Positions 8,303 to 15,851 of a stretch of 64,000 bases of DNA are shown here, one piece after another. Position numbers and translations under genes: made by a program. The notes below the pieces were generated by a model. That model worked only from the letters and a program-made list of their open reading frames with translations. It was not told the origin of the DNA and searched no databases. Source of the DNA: Paenibacillus tritici. Lineage in GTDB: Bacteria; Bacillota; Bacilli; Paenibacillales; Paenibacillaceae. The stretch spans positions 124,001-188,000 of the forward strand of contig NZ_JABMKX010000007.1 in assembly GCF_013204885.1 (NCBI RefSeq), written 5' to 3'. The first letter of the stretch is position 1. Each line of letters starts with the position of its first letter.

Positions 8303-8876
8303 ACACATGATCCCTCCTTGCCCAGTGCCGTACAGACTTGTGAAGCTGCTTCATAGCCAATCGGACTCTTCCCTTGACTGTCCCTGGTGGAATCGCCACA
8401 AGCTGCGCTACCTCCTGCTGGGTATAGCCCTGATAATAGATCATATCCATGACCTGCTGCTGATCTCTGCTCAGCCCCAGCAGCGCCTCCCTGATCTCTT
8501 CCCCGGCTGTCAGCAGCCCGGCAACATCCCCGGTAAGTGCCGTAAGATCCTGAACCTGCTCCAGATTCCCGAAATCTACGGATTGCTGCGGCAGTCTGGC
8601 ATCCCGTTTCCGGAGATGATCTATCGCCAGCTTGCGGGTCACCGTGAACATCCAGGTGAGCAGCTTGCCCTTGCCGAAGTCTATCTGCCCGGCATTCTTC
8701 CATAGGCGCAGAAACAGTTCCTGCATGATATCCTCTGCAGCCGCCGGGTCCTTCACGATCTGATAAGCAAAGCTGTAGATGAACCGTTCATACCGGTCAT
8801 AGAGCAGTTCGAGGGCATTCGAGTCTTTCTGTGCAATAAGCAGCATCCACTGCTTATCGTCCGTGGTGTCATTCAA
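8295..8876 (-). CDS. ECF RNA polymerase sigma factor (SigK-like)
   Basis: About 193 residues. Region 2 is seen in LYDRYERFIYSFAYQIVKD and DIMQELFLRLWKN; region 4 in YQGYTQQEVAQLVAIPPGT and VKGRVRLAMKQLHK. It partners the membrane anti-sigma factor encoded directly downstream, with coupled translation. No ATG is available at the N-terminus: TTG at 8876 has GGGGGA 6 bases upstream and is preferred over the TTG at 8897. Length agrees with the ECF family. Target genes are not visible here. Confidence 0.9.
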   Translation of the reverse strand: MNDTTDDKQWMLLIAQKDSNALELLYDRYERFIYSFAYQIVKDPAAAEDIMQELFLRLWKNAGQIDFGKGKLLTWMFTVTRKLAIDHLRKRDARLPQQSVDFGNLEQVQDLTALTGDVAGLLTAGEEIREALLGLSRDQQQVMDMIYYQGYTQQEVAQLVAIPPGTVKGRVRLAMKQLHKSVRHWARRDHVYE

Positions 8877-9074
8877 TTGCCATCCCCCATTCAACAAAAA
8901 TATAGTATTTCAGTGACTCAGCACTGAATATGCTGCATTCCACTGAGTATAACCGCTTTGCAGGAGCGGCTCAACTGCCTGTCCATCTTCCGGAAGCAAC
9001 CGGCGGCAGTTATTGAAGCCCCGTCCGCTTCCATATATGATAGCTATATTATATACAAAGGGAGGATCATTTCC

Positions 9075-9584
9075 GTGGCCGTACTGATGAATGAACAGAT
9101 CAAGGCAGCCGAGGTCGAGCTGACCGGGCTGAAGGGCGAAAGGCTCGGTACCGTATCCAGAAACGAGGCTCTGGCCCTGGCCAAAGCCGCAGGAGCAGAC
9201 CTGGTCTGCACCTCGCTGATGAGCAGTCCGCCGCCCTGCAGCCTGGTTGCCAAGGGCAAAGGCAAAGCCGCTGCACAAGCAGCGCGCAAGGGGGATACCA
9301 GCCGCCCGCAAGGCGGCAGCAGCAACGAGAAGGTGAAGGAGCTGCGCTTCACCGCCCATATTGAAGAGCATGACTACGATACGAAGCTGCGTCAGGCGGA
9401 CAAGCATCTGCGCTCCGGCAAGCCGGTGCAGCTCGTCGTGAAGTCTTCCGGCGCGAAGGAAGCCGCCGCCGCGAAGGCAGTATTGGAACGGCTGGTGGCC
9501 GATCTGAAGGACGCCGGAAGCAAGGCCTCCGGGCTGCAGACCAGCGGTAAGGGCGCACAGGTAAGAGTGAATCCGCGTACGTAA
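9075..9584 (+). CDS. divergent translation initiation factor IF-3-like protein (paralogue)
   Basis: 169 residues, close to normal IF-3 length, with both halves recognisable. The N-domain has MNEQIKAAEVEL, ERLGTVSRNEALALAKAAG and SSPPPCSLVAKG; the C-domain has VKELRFTAHIEEHDYDTKL, RQADKHLRSGKPVQLVV and a terminal GKGAQVRVNP in place of EGRSM-VLAP. The linker GKF-Y-E block of true IF-3 is replaced by an Ala/Lys/Gly-rich stretch. Genuine infC sits in an infC-rpmI-rplT operon with an L20 leader; here the gene is alone, so this is a second copy. The GTG at 9075 has GGAGG 9 bases upstream; the open frame extends upstream to 8958 without a better start. Function unknown: ribosome binding is plausible, not shown. 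Confidence 0.8.
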   Translation: MAVLMNEQIKAAEVELTGLKGERLGTVSRNEALALAKAAGADLVCTSLMSSPPPCSLVAKGKGKAAAQAARKGDTSRPQGGSSNEKVKELRFTAHIEEHDYDTKLRQADKHLRSGKPVQLVVKSSGAKEAAAAKAVLERLVADLKDAGSKASGLQTSGKGAQVRVNPRT

Positions 9585-9683
9585 GTTGTCTTATCAAGGC
9601 ACGCTTAAGCCTGAATTATGGTCTTGGTCCTGTTCGACACCCTTAATCGTTAGGAGTTCAGAACTGGCTGAATTCTACTTCTG

Positions 9684-9862
9684 TTGTACTTTGTACATTA
9701 GCTGACCCCGAAATTGGTCTAATAATTGATTCTGTTGCACTCTGTACAGCAGAATCGTGAACAATCGAGGCTTTCGGGCAGAATTCACGAAAGTCATTGT
9801 ATGAAATACAACAGATGATGATTTAACTTAGCAAAGTGCGAATTCTATTGCAGAAAATACAA
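9684..9862. repeat. four dispersed degenerate palindromes TTGYA-N5/6-TACA(A)
   Basis: TTGTACTTTGTACA (9684-9697), TTGCACTCTGTACA (9735-9748), TTGTATGAAATACAA (9797-9811) and TTGCAGAAAATACAA (9848-9862). Each follows a GAATTC- or GATTCT-like block. Start-to-start distances are 51, 62 and 51 bp. They occupy the first third of the 760-bp gap after the IF-3-like gene, where no ORF is convincing. Confidence 0.55.
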
Positions 9863-9929
9863 TCAGTCTGCAAAACTGCCACAATGGCGCAATGCCGCAT
9901 AAGACAGCGATAGGAGTCCGCTCACACAC

Positions 9930-9962
9930 AACAGGTGCCATCCTATAAGGACGGCACCTGTT
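9930..9962. terminator. hairpin, possible weak terminator
   Basis: AACAGGTGCC (9930-9939) pairs with GGCACCTGTT (9953-9962), with a further TCC/GGA pairing inside. There is no real T run on either strand, so it may be structural only. It separates the palindrome cluster from the heptamer array. Confidence 0.35.
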
Positions 9963-9988
9963 ATTACAATACGGCTAAGCAAGCCGTG

Positions 9989-10135
9989 ATCTCAGATCTC
10001 AGATCTCTAATCTCTAATCCCTAATCTCTAATCCCTAATCCCTAATCCCTGATCCCTAATCCCTAATCCCTAATCCCCAATCCCCAATCCCTAATCCCTA
10101 ATCTCCAATCCCTGATCCCTGATCTCCGATCTCCC
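9989..10135. repeat. heptanucleotide tandem array, 21 units, consensus ATCCCTA
   Basis: Twenty-one consecutive 7-bp units in strict register (147 bp). Variants are ATCTCAG (first two), ATCTCTA, ATCCCTG, ATCCCCA, ATCTCCA, ATCTCCG and a final ATCTCCC. The centre is the most homogeneous and both ends are more degenerate, as expected for slippage-driven expansion. Reading the other strand gives TAGGGAT units. No coding frame is convincing over it. Confidence 0.95.
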
Positions 10136-10254
10136 GATCACCCCGCACTTATTCGCACTTCTTCCGCGCTACTTCCATCCTATTCCGCCGATCTCCCGCT
10201 CATATCCCGCGCCCATCCGCGCATCAGCCTCTTCGGTTCATTGCCCGTCCGCTC

Positions 10255-10366
10255 GCCCGCCAGCCCAAGCCATGGTCATTTCCCAACACCCGCCTGCCAG
10301 CCCAGCCATGGTCATTCCCCAACACTAGGCCGCCCGCCCAGCCCATGCTCATTTTCCACCACTTAG
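10255..10366. repeat. 37-38-bp imperfect tandem repeat, three copies, running into the GNAT stop codon
   Basis: Copies near 10255-10290, 10291-10328 and 10329-10366 share GCCAGCCCA-GCCATGGTCATT-CCCAACAC. The third, most divergent copy (GCCCATGCTCATTTTCCACCAC) covers the last codons and TGA of the GNAT gene (10349-10351). The stretch 10136-10254 between the arrays is C-rich and holds no feature that could be supported. Confidence 0.7.
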
Positions 10367-10930
10367 CCGCTCCGCAAACCGTGCCTTCGTCAGTACATGC
10401 AGCAGTTCACCGTTGCATTCTGCATAATCGCCGGTCAGCCCGGCCAGCTCACGTTCAAACCGGAAGCCCAGCTTCCGGAACACCCCGATGGACGCTGTAT
10501 TGCGCGGATCTGCCTTGGCATATAACTGCTCCAGCCCGATCACATCGAAGGCATAGCCTGCGAGCGCCGCAGCGGCCTCGGTCGCATATCCCCGGCCCCA
10601 GTGTTCACGCCCGATCAGATAATACAGCTCTACATCCGGTGCGCTGAAGTCCAGCACGCCGGCACCGCACCAGCCGACCAGCCCGCCGGTCGCCCGGCTG
10701 CAGACCGCGAAGGAATACTTGAACGGCAGCTCAAACGGGGTATGATAGCTGAACATCAGCCAGCGGAACAGGCCTTCATACTCATGCAGCGGCATGACCT
10801 CCATATGCATGAAGGACAGCACCTCCGGGTTCTGCATCAGCTCGAACGAAGCCTTCAGATCACTTTCAATATAGGGACGGATGATTAACCGCTCTGTTTC
10901 GAGCCTCATCCTGGACAATGCCGGATTCAT
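10349..10930 (-). CDS. GNAT-family N-acetyltransferase (RimJ/RimL-like)
   Basis: 193 residues of the Acetyltransf_3 (RimJ/RimL) type: LETERLIIRPYIESDL at the N-terminus, GREHWGRGYATEAAAALAGYAF as the acetyl-CoA-binding motif A, and ADPRNTASIGVFRKLGFR as motif B. Substrate unknown; family members acetylate protein N-termini, antibiotics or small amines. The ATG at 10930 has only a weak GAGG upstream; an internal ATG at 10909 is possible. The C-terminal end lies inside a tandem repeat, so the last residues may vary between strains. Confidence 0.85.
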   Translation of the reverse strand: MNPALSRMRLETERLIIRPYIESDLKASFELMQNPEVLSFMHMEVMPLHEYEGLFRWLMFSYHTPFELPFKYSFAVCSRATGGLVGWCGAGVLDFSAPDVELYYLIGREHWGRGYATEAAAALAGYAFDVIGLEQLYAKADPRNTASIGVFRKLGFRFERELAGLTGDYAECNGELLHVLTKARFAERLSGGK

Positions 10931-11011
10931 AATACGAGCAGCCTCGCTTTCAAGTTCTGTCTGTACCCCAGCATAGGTCAGGCACCAGAGGCCCGCAAGG
11001 TAAAAGATAAT

Positions 11012-12718
11012 TTAATCCGTTTGTCCCCTGCCGTTATTCCACAGCGTGCGGAAGGATGCGCAGTCCCGGATCAGGGAATCGAAGTCCCCTTCCCCCACCA
11101 GCCTGCCTTGCTCCATGACCAGAATCTGGTCCACTTCGCTGACGAAGTTCAGCCGGTGCGCGATAATAAGGACCGTCTTATGCCTGAACTCGGCAAACAC
11201 CGTCTCCATCAGGCTCCGCTCCGTAATATTATCCAGCGCCGACACCGGTTCATCGAGGATGATTAGATTGCGCTTCTGCAGGATCGCCCGGGCGAAGGCC
11301 AGCCGCTGCCGCTCACCGCCCGACAACTTGAGGCCCCGTTCACCGACCCTCGTCTCCAGCTTCTCCGGCAGCGACAGCACCTTCTCCTTCAGATGAACCT
11401 TGTCCAGCACCGCATAGAGCTCCTCATCCGGGACCTTCTGGTCAAACACCATATTGCCCCTGATGGAGGTGTCGAAGATCGGGCTGTCCTGCGACAGATA
11501 CGAGATATGATCATAATAGCTGTCCAGACTCAGCTCATCAATATCCGTGCCGTCTACCAGCAGCTTGCCGCCGCTTGTCTTCAGCAGGCCCGTAATCAGC
11601 TTGATCACCGTCGATTTCCCGCTTCCGCTTAAGCCGACCAGCGCAACCGAGGTTCCGGGCGCAATAGAGAAGGACAGCCGGTCCAGCACCTGCACCTCAC
11701 CATAGCTGAAGGATACCTCCTTGAACTCCAGTCCCCCCTCCAGCCGCGTAATCCTTATACCCTGCTCCAGATTCCGGTCCTCCGGGGCATTCAGGAATTC
11801 TTCGAACCGCTGATAGGTCACCCGGTTCAGCTTATATCCGACAAACAGCACGTTGAAGATGGCGATCGGCGTATATATTTTCTCAATGAACATGAACAAC
11901 GCGACCATCACCCCGACCGAGGCCTGCCCGGAGATGACCTTCTTCACGCCATACAGCAGCACAATCACTTTAATCACCGTAATGAATAATTCAAAGAGGG
12001 CGAAAAAAGACTCATGAATCATCTGCAGCTTCGCACTTTGCTTAATGATCTTCCGTGCGGTTTCGTTCAACCGGCTGATCTCCTGCGCATACTTCTTGTT
12101 GGTCCGGAAGACCACCAGCTCCATGAAGCCGCGCACCCCGTACCGGGACATGGCCTCCTGCTCCTTCAGCACCGACGCCTTGATCTTGTAGAGCGACTTC
12201 AGCAGCACATGGGTTAACACGAAGATGACCACGTAGCCGCCCGCAATCACCAGCATGATGCTTAGATCATAATAGCTGATGAAGAGCAGGCTGAAGAGAA
12301 TCGTAGGCAGCAGCTCATGCAGCGTATGGAGAACAAAAGAAAACAGAATGCTGTTCCCGGCCGCCGCGCCGTTCTCAATCACCTTGATCATCTGGCCTGT
12401 GCCCATGTTCTGATAGGCGGAATAATCCATTCTGGAGATCTTGGACAAGGCCATAATCTTCAGGCGTTCCGTGATACTGCAGGGCAGATGGGCACTCGGA
12501 TATTCATCCGCATAATTCAGCAGGACATTCAAGCCGAGCAGGACGCCGTAGATGACAATCCAATAAGTGATTTCGCCGAAGCCCGTTCCATCCACCGCCT
12601 GGTCAAGAATCTTCTGAAAGACGACAATACCCAGACTGCTCAAGAGCTGAATGGCGAAGCCGAGGCATATATAGAGAGCAACCCACCCTCTGAGGTGGAC
12701 AAGACATTTCCTTAGCAT
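11012..12718 (-). CDS. ABC exporter, fused permease and ATPase (half-transporter)
   Basis: About 568 residues: a six-helix type 1 exporter membrane domain (about 1-310) followed by an ATPase domain with Walker A GLSGSGKST (about 363), signature LSGGERQRLAFARA (about 463) and Walker B LIILDEPVSALD (about 484). It would act as a homodimer or with an unlinked partner exporting a drug, peptide or lipid. The frame is open upstream to 12862, but ATG 12718 has GGAG 9 bases upstream and leaves the leader non-coding. It is the only gene behind an unusually long leader (13001-12719) with a short ORF, a branched structure and an intrinsic terminator, pointing to attenuation-controlled expression, as known for some antibiotic-responsive ABC genes. 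Confidence 0.9.
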   Translation of the reverse strand: MLRKCLVHLRGWVALYICLGFAIQLLSSLGIVVFQKILDQAVDGTGFGEITYWIVIYGVLLGLNVLLNYADEYPSAHLPCSITERLKIMALSKISRMDYSAYQNMGTGQMIKVIENGAAAGNSILFSFVLHTLHELLPTILFSLLFISYYDLSIMLVIAGGYVVIFVLTHVLLKSLYKIKASVLKEQEAMSRYGVRGFMELVVFRTNKKYAQEISRLNETARKIIKQSAKLQMIHESFFALFELFITVIKVIVLLYGVKKVISGQASVGVMVALFMFIEKIYTPIAIFNVLFVGYKLNRVTYQRFEEFLNAPEDRNLEQGIRITRLEGGLEFKEVSFSYGEVQVLDRLSFSIAPGTSVALVGLSGSGKSTVIKLITGLLKTSGGKLLVDGTDIDELSLDSYYDHISYLSQDSPIFDTSIRGNMVFDQKVPDEELYAVLDKVHLKEKVLSLPEKLETRVGERGLKLSGGERQRLAFARAILQKRNLIILDEPVSALDNITERSLMETVFAEFRHKTVLIIAHRLNFVSEVDQILVMEQGRLVGEGDFDSLIRDCASFRTLWNNGRGQTD

Positions 12719-12751
12719 GATTACAATCTCCAATCTTATCAATAAGGTATG

Positions 12752-12838
12752 AAAAAGCCGGGACCCCCGCCATTCCACGCAAAGCACCACCTGCATCTGC
12801 AGCATAGTCTTCAAGCGGAATAACTCAGTGTCCCGGCT
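12752..12838 (-). terminator. leader terminator (attenuator) ahead of the ABC exporter gene
   Basis: Minus strand AGCCGGGAC (12838-12830) pairs with GTCCCGGCT (12764-12756) and is followed by TTTTT (to 12752); an inner ATTCC/GGAAT pairing lies within. The T run ends 33 bases before the exporter start codon, so transcription must read through it to express the gene. Confidence 0.75.
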
Positions 12839-12860
12839 ACAAAAAAATGAATGCACAGGC

Positions 12861-12964
12861 ACCGTTCAAGGTTCTAGTTAGGGTATCTTCTCAAAAGGGC
12901 AGACTGCCCCCTTGATGGCTGGTACGCGTTCTACCCAGCCCGATAACTAGTTCCTTGCGACGGT
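12861..12964 (-). ncRNA. candidate cis-regulatory leader RNA with three-way branched fold
   Basis: Closing stem: ACGGT, CCTTG and TAACTAG blocks (12964-12944) pair with ACCGT, CAAGG and CTAGTTA (12861-12880) through small symmetrical internal loops, 17 pairs in all. Inside are two hairpins: 12917-12924 with 12932-12940 (GGCTGGTA type, one bulge) and 12891-12901 with 12905-12915 (11 pairs with two G-U). It matches no riboswitch class I could name. It sits between the exporter promoter and the attenuator. Confidence 0.6.
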
Positions 12965-12976
12965 ACGGAATGGCAT
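12947..12976 (-). CDS. candidate leader peptide (9 codons) of the ABC exporter
   Basis: ATG CCA TTC CGT ACC GTC GCA AGG AAC TAG encodes MPFRTVARN. GAGGTG lies 6 bases upstream (12988-12983), a good RBS, about 15 bases after the predicted transcription start. The last codons and the stop fall in the 5' strand of the leader's closing stem, so a stalled or slow ribosome would disrupt it. An overlapping ATG one base out of register (12980) opens a 29-codon frame with a less favourable RBS distance. Coding is inferred from position and RBS only. Confidence 0.45.
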   Translation of the reverse strand: MPFRTVARN

Positions 12977-13007
12977 CCATTTCACCTCATTCGTAAGATT
13001 GTTTAAC

Positions 13008-13037
13008 ATTATATCCGCGGGTTAACCCGGCCGTCAA
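13008..13037 (-). promoter_or_regulatory. promoter of the ABC exporter leader
   Basis: Minus strand TTGACG (13037-13032), 18-bp spacer containing GGGTTAACCC, TATAAT (13013-13008). Predicted start of transcription near 13001, giving a leader of about 280 nt. It directly abuts the 3' end of the upstream TPR gene. Confidence 0.7.
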
Positions 13038-13040
13038 CCC

Positions 13041-13499
13041 CTAACGCTTGGGTTCTTCTGCGGCATCCGCTTCCGCTCCGGCACTGGAATCGGAATCAGA
13101 ACCGGTACCGGTATCCTCCGCCGAATCATCGTCATCACCGGCAAGCGCAGCCTTCTCATTCCGGCTCCAGGCCAGGAACTCAATGGTGTCCTGATCCTCA
13201 GGGTCCAGCTTATTCGCCTTCTTGAAGGCTTTGATCGCCTCATCGTATTCGTCCAGATAATAATGGGCGTAGCCGACGCGGAAATGCCACAGCGGGTCTT
13301 TTTTACCCTTGTCCGCCGCCTTGTTGAACCATTTAAGCGCTTCCCGGTAGCGGCCCAGATTATTGAGCGCCCGGCCCAGGTGGACCGCCAGCTCCTCATC
13401 AATCAGCGGTGTAGGCACCTCTTTGATGCGGGATACGATTTCTTCAAATTGGTCTTCCTCATGCCACGCATTTAATTGTGCGATTAACTCTTCTCTCAT
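13041..13499 (-). CDS. tetratricopeptide-repeat protein
   Basis: 152 residues with about three TPR units: LAVHLGRALNNLGRYREALK, LWHFRVGYAHYYLDEYDEAI and FKKANKLDPEDQDTIEFLAWS. An acidic, Ser/Ala-rich tail (about 123-152) is low complexity. The first 120 residues are closely similar in order and spacing to the N-terminal TPR part of the SUKH/Imm51-like protein at 1180-2910, so one looks like a domain duplicate of the other. It probably mediates protein contacts in the cytoplasm. The start follows GAGAAGAG-type RBS bases; downstream lies the exporter promoter. Confidence 0.85.
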   Translation of the reverse strand: MREELIAQLNAWHEEDQFEEIVSRIKEVPTPLIDEELAVHLGRALNNLGRYREALKWFNKAADKGKKDPLWHFRVGYAHYYLDEYDEAIKAFKKANKLDPEDQDTIEFLAWSRNEKAALAGDDDDSAEDTGTGSDSDSSAGAEADAAEEPKR

Positions 13500-13586
13500 T
13501 GCCTGTAGCCTCCCGGATAATAGATCGAAGTCCTCTTATAGTTACTTTATCATTTTCACACCAGGTTTCCCACTGTTGCCGGGCCC

Positions 13587-14825
13587 CTAGGTCGGGATGA
13601 TGATCTTGAAGGTGGTTCCCTTTCCTTTCTCGCTGCGAACCTCGATACGGCCCTTGACCTTGTTGATCGCGTTGTAGACCATGAGCATCCCGAGGCCTGT
13701 GCCCTCTTCTTTGGTCGAATAATAAGGCTTGCCCAGGCGGGATATCTCCTCCTTCGTCATTCCGATACCGGTGTCGCGGATCGTAATCACGATATTCGGC
13801 TTACTCTCGGTGATCTCGATGGACAGAACGCCGTCATCCCTTCCCTGCATGGCTTCTATCGCATTCTTATACAGATTAATCAGGCATTGCTGCATCTGGT
13901 TCCGGTCATAATGGGTGCAGAGTGTATTGCTGAAGCTGAATTCAACCGCGACCTTATGGATGGTGGCATACGGCATAATGACATTCTTGGTGTATTCACA
14001 CTCGGCCTGGAGGTTGGAGTAGACCCGGTTCTCCGATTGCGGCTTGGCAAAAGACAGATAATCGCTGATGATCTTCTCCGCCCGGTTCAGCTCCAGCAGC
14101 GACAGCTCGATGTACCCCTTCTCTTCAGGTGTAAGCGTCTTCGAGAGGTTAAGCAGCTGGAGGAAGCCGCTCGTCACGGTTAACGGGTTCCGCATCTCAT
14201 GTGAGACGCTGGCCGCCAGCTCGCTGACCACATTCAGCCGCTCCGACTGCATGATCCGCTCCCGGTTCCTGAGGTTGGTAAGAATCTGCTCCAGCAGAAT
14301 CATGAGAACCGCCATGACCACGGCATGGATAGTTAAGGCATAGAAGGCCAGCGTCCAATACTGTATATCCAGCTTATCCATGATCAGGCTCAGGATAAAC
14401 AGATAACAGCCCATAGTCAGGATCACAATGGAGATGGCCCAAATCATCCGGCCCCTGGGCTTGGAACGGAGAAATTTCGAGCTTATAGACGGGACCAGAA
14501 CCAAGACTGCTGTCGAAAAAAGAAACGATTGGATCGTTCCCTCTCCGCCTATGTAGAACCGGTACACATTTAGAATCAGATATAAGGGCAGGGTATTTTT
14601 GTACCCGCCATACAAGGCCGTAATAATGAACGGAACATACCGCAGATCAAAGATGAACCCCGTCTCCAGCCGGATCGGCTTGGCAATACACAGGATCATG
14701 GTTATAGCTATGAGCAGTACAAGAATCTTACGGTTGTAGGCGTGGGGCCGGTTCTCAAAAAATATCAGAAAGATCAGCACCGGAAACAGCATAAACAAAA
14801 AATTGAGAAGCAACGTCTCAAACAA
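13587..14825 (-). CDS. membrane sensor histidine kinase, KinB/LytS-like (sporulation-kinase type)
   Basis: 412 residues. Six to seven hydrophobic helices (about 1-190) resemble the 5TM-LYT-type sensor of KinB and LytS, with almost no extracellular loops. The kinase core has the H box SHEMRNPLTV (about 207), N box INLYKNAIEAM, G1 DTGIGM and G2 GTGLGMLMVY. No receiver gene is adjacent, consistent with a phosphorelay kinase feeding Spo0F; that link is inference. The start is TTG with AAAGGA upstream (8 bases). Downstream is the TPR gene on the same strand, 88 bp away. Confidence 0.87.
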   Translation of the reverse strand: MFETLLLNFLFMLFPVLIFLIFFENRPHAYNRKILVLLIAITMILCIAKPIRLETGFIFDLRYVPFIITALYGGYKNTLPLYLILNVYRFYIGGEGTIQSFLFSTAVLVLVPSISSKFLRSKPRGRMIWAISIVILTMGCYLFILSLIMDKLDIQYWTLAFYALTIHAVVMAVLMILLEQILTNLRNRERIMQSERLNVVSELAASVSHEMRNPLTVTSGFLQLLNLSKTLTPEEKGYIELSLLELNRAEKIISDYLSFAKPQSENRVYSNLQAECEYTKNVIMPYATIHKVAVEFSFSNTLCTHYDRNQMQQCLINLYKNAIEAMQGRDDGVLSIEITESKPNIVITIRDTGIGMTKEEISRLGKPYYSTKEEGTGLGMLMVYNAINKVKGRIEVRSEKGKGTTFKIIIPT

Positions 14826-15050
14826 GGCTAACTTCCTTTCGGCACTACTGCTGGTTATAGGACATGCGTTTGTGATCTGTGCACTACATATAGAACATTA
14901 CGCTAACCTGATAATATATGTAAAGTAATAGTTCCGCCCGTTTTTTTGCGTCTGGTAGCAAGGATACCCGCGAGAGATGTCGAATACCTATGCCTTGAAG
15001 GCACGATACACCGTCTTGCAGAATAACTGCTACCGAAGGAGTGGATATCC

Positions 15051-15851
15051 ATGGCTTTTACTATCAATAACCTGAAGGACAATTCCAACGTGGTCATCAA
15101 AGAGCAGCTCGGCGGCTTCAGCATTATCGAATACAAAGAGGATCTCAGCACCACTTCCCGCTATGAAGCAGAGACCAACTTCTTCATGAGCAAGAGCAAT
15201 ATGCGCAATAAGCAGCTCATGATTGAGCTTAACAACAGTGAGGTGATGCTGAGCGCCGGTGCCATGCAGTATATGATTGGCAATATCGAGATGACCTCCG
15301 GGATCAAGGGTGTCGGCGGCCTGATGCGGAATATGTTATCCAGTGCGGCTACCGGAACAAGTGCGGTCAAGCCGCTCTATAAAGGAACCGGGACGATTAT
15401 GCTCGAAACCACCTACAAATATCTCTGGCTGATTGATGTGGACAACGACCATATCGTCATTGATGACGGCATGTTCCTGGCCTGCGAGGCCTCGCTCGAC
15501 ATCTCTGTGGCTGCACGCAAGAATGTATCCTCTGCCGTTCTCGGCGGAGAAGGACTGTTCAACCTGAGCGCACGCGGCAAAGGAATTATCGCACTGGAAG
15601 CGCCCATCCCTTCCGAGGAAGCCATCGTGGTCGATCTGCAGAATGATGTGCTGAAGGTCGATGGCAATTTCGCGTTAATGTGGTCGAATTCGCTGGACTT
15701 TACGGTGGAGAAGTCAGGCAAGACCCGCATGGGCTCCGCGGTATCCGGTGAAGGTCTGGTCAATGTCTACCGGGGAACCGGTATGGTCTGGCTGGCTCCG
15801 CTCATGAACTATAGGAACTCGCTGCTTCAGCCGTCTGGACCCACTTCATGA
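15051..15851 (+). CDS. AIM24-family protein
   Basis: 266 residues of the AIM24 (altered inheritance of mitochondria 24-like, TIGR00266-type) fold: a continuous beta-rich protein with repeated GEGL and GTG turns such as VLGGEGLFNLSARGKG and YRGTGMVWLAP. No signal peptide or membrane span. Function is not established for the bacterial members. RBS GGAGTGG lies 6 bases before the ATG. The next gene starts within its stop (ATGATG/TGA), so the two form a coupled operon. Confidence 0.88.
   Translation: MAFTINNLKDNSNVVIKEQLGGFSIIEYKEDLSTTSRYEAETNFFMSKSNMRNKQLMIELNNSEVMLSAGAMQYMIGNIEMTSGIKGVGGLMRNMLSSAATGTSAVKPLYKGTGTIMLETTYKYLWLIDVDNDHIVIDDGMFLACEASLDISVAARKNVSSAVLGGEGLFNLSARGKGIIALEAPIPSEEAIVVDLQNDVLKVDGNFALMWSNSLDFTVEKSGKTRMGSAVSGEGLVNVYRGTGMVWLAPLMNYRNSLLQPSGPTS

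Noticed and set aside
9989..10135. CRISPR array
   Set aside because: Units are only 7 bp and directly abut; there are no spacers and no cas genes in the window.
12861..12964. T-box riboswitch
   Set aside because: The minus strand has GGGTAGAACGCG, vaguely like the T-box bulge AGGGTGGNACCGCG, but it lies in a hairpin about 80 nt before the terminator and does not pair with it; the downstream gene is an ABC exporter, not an amino-acid gene.
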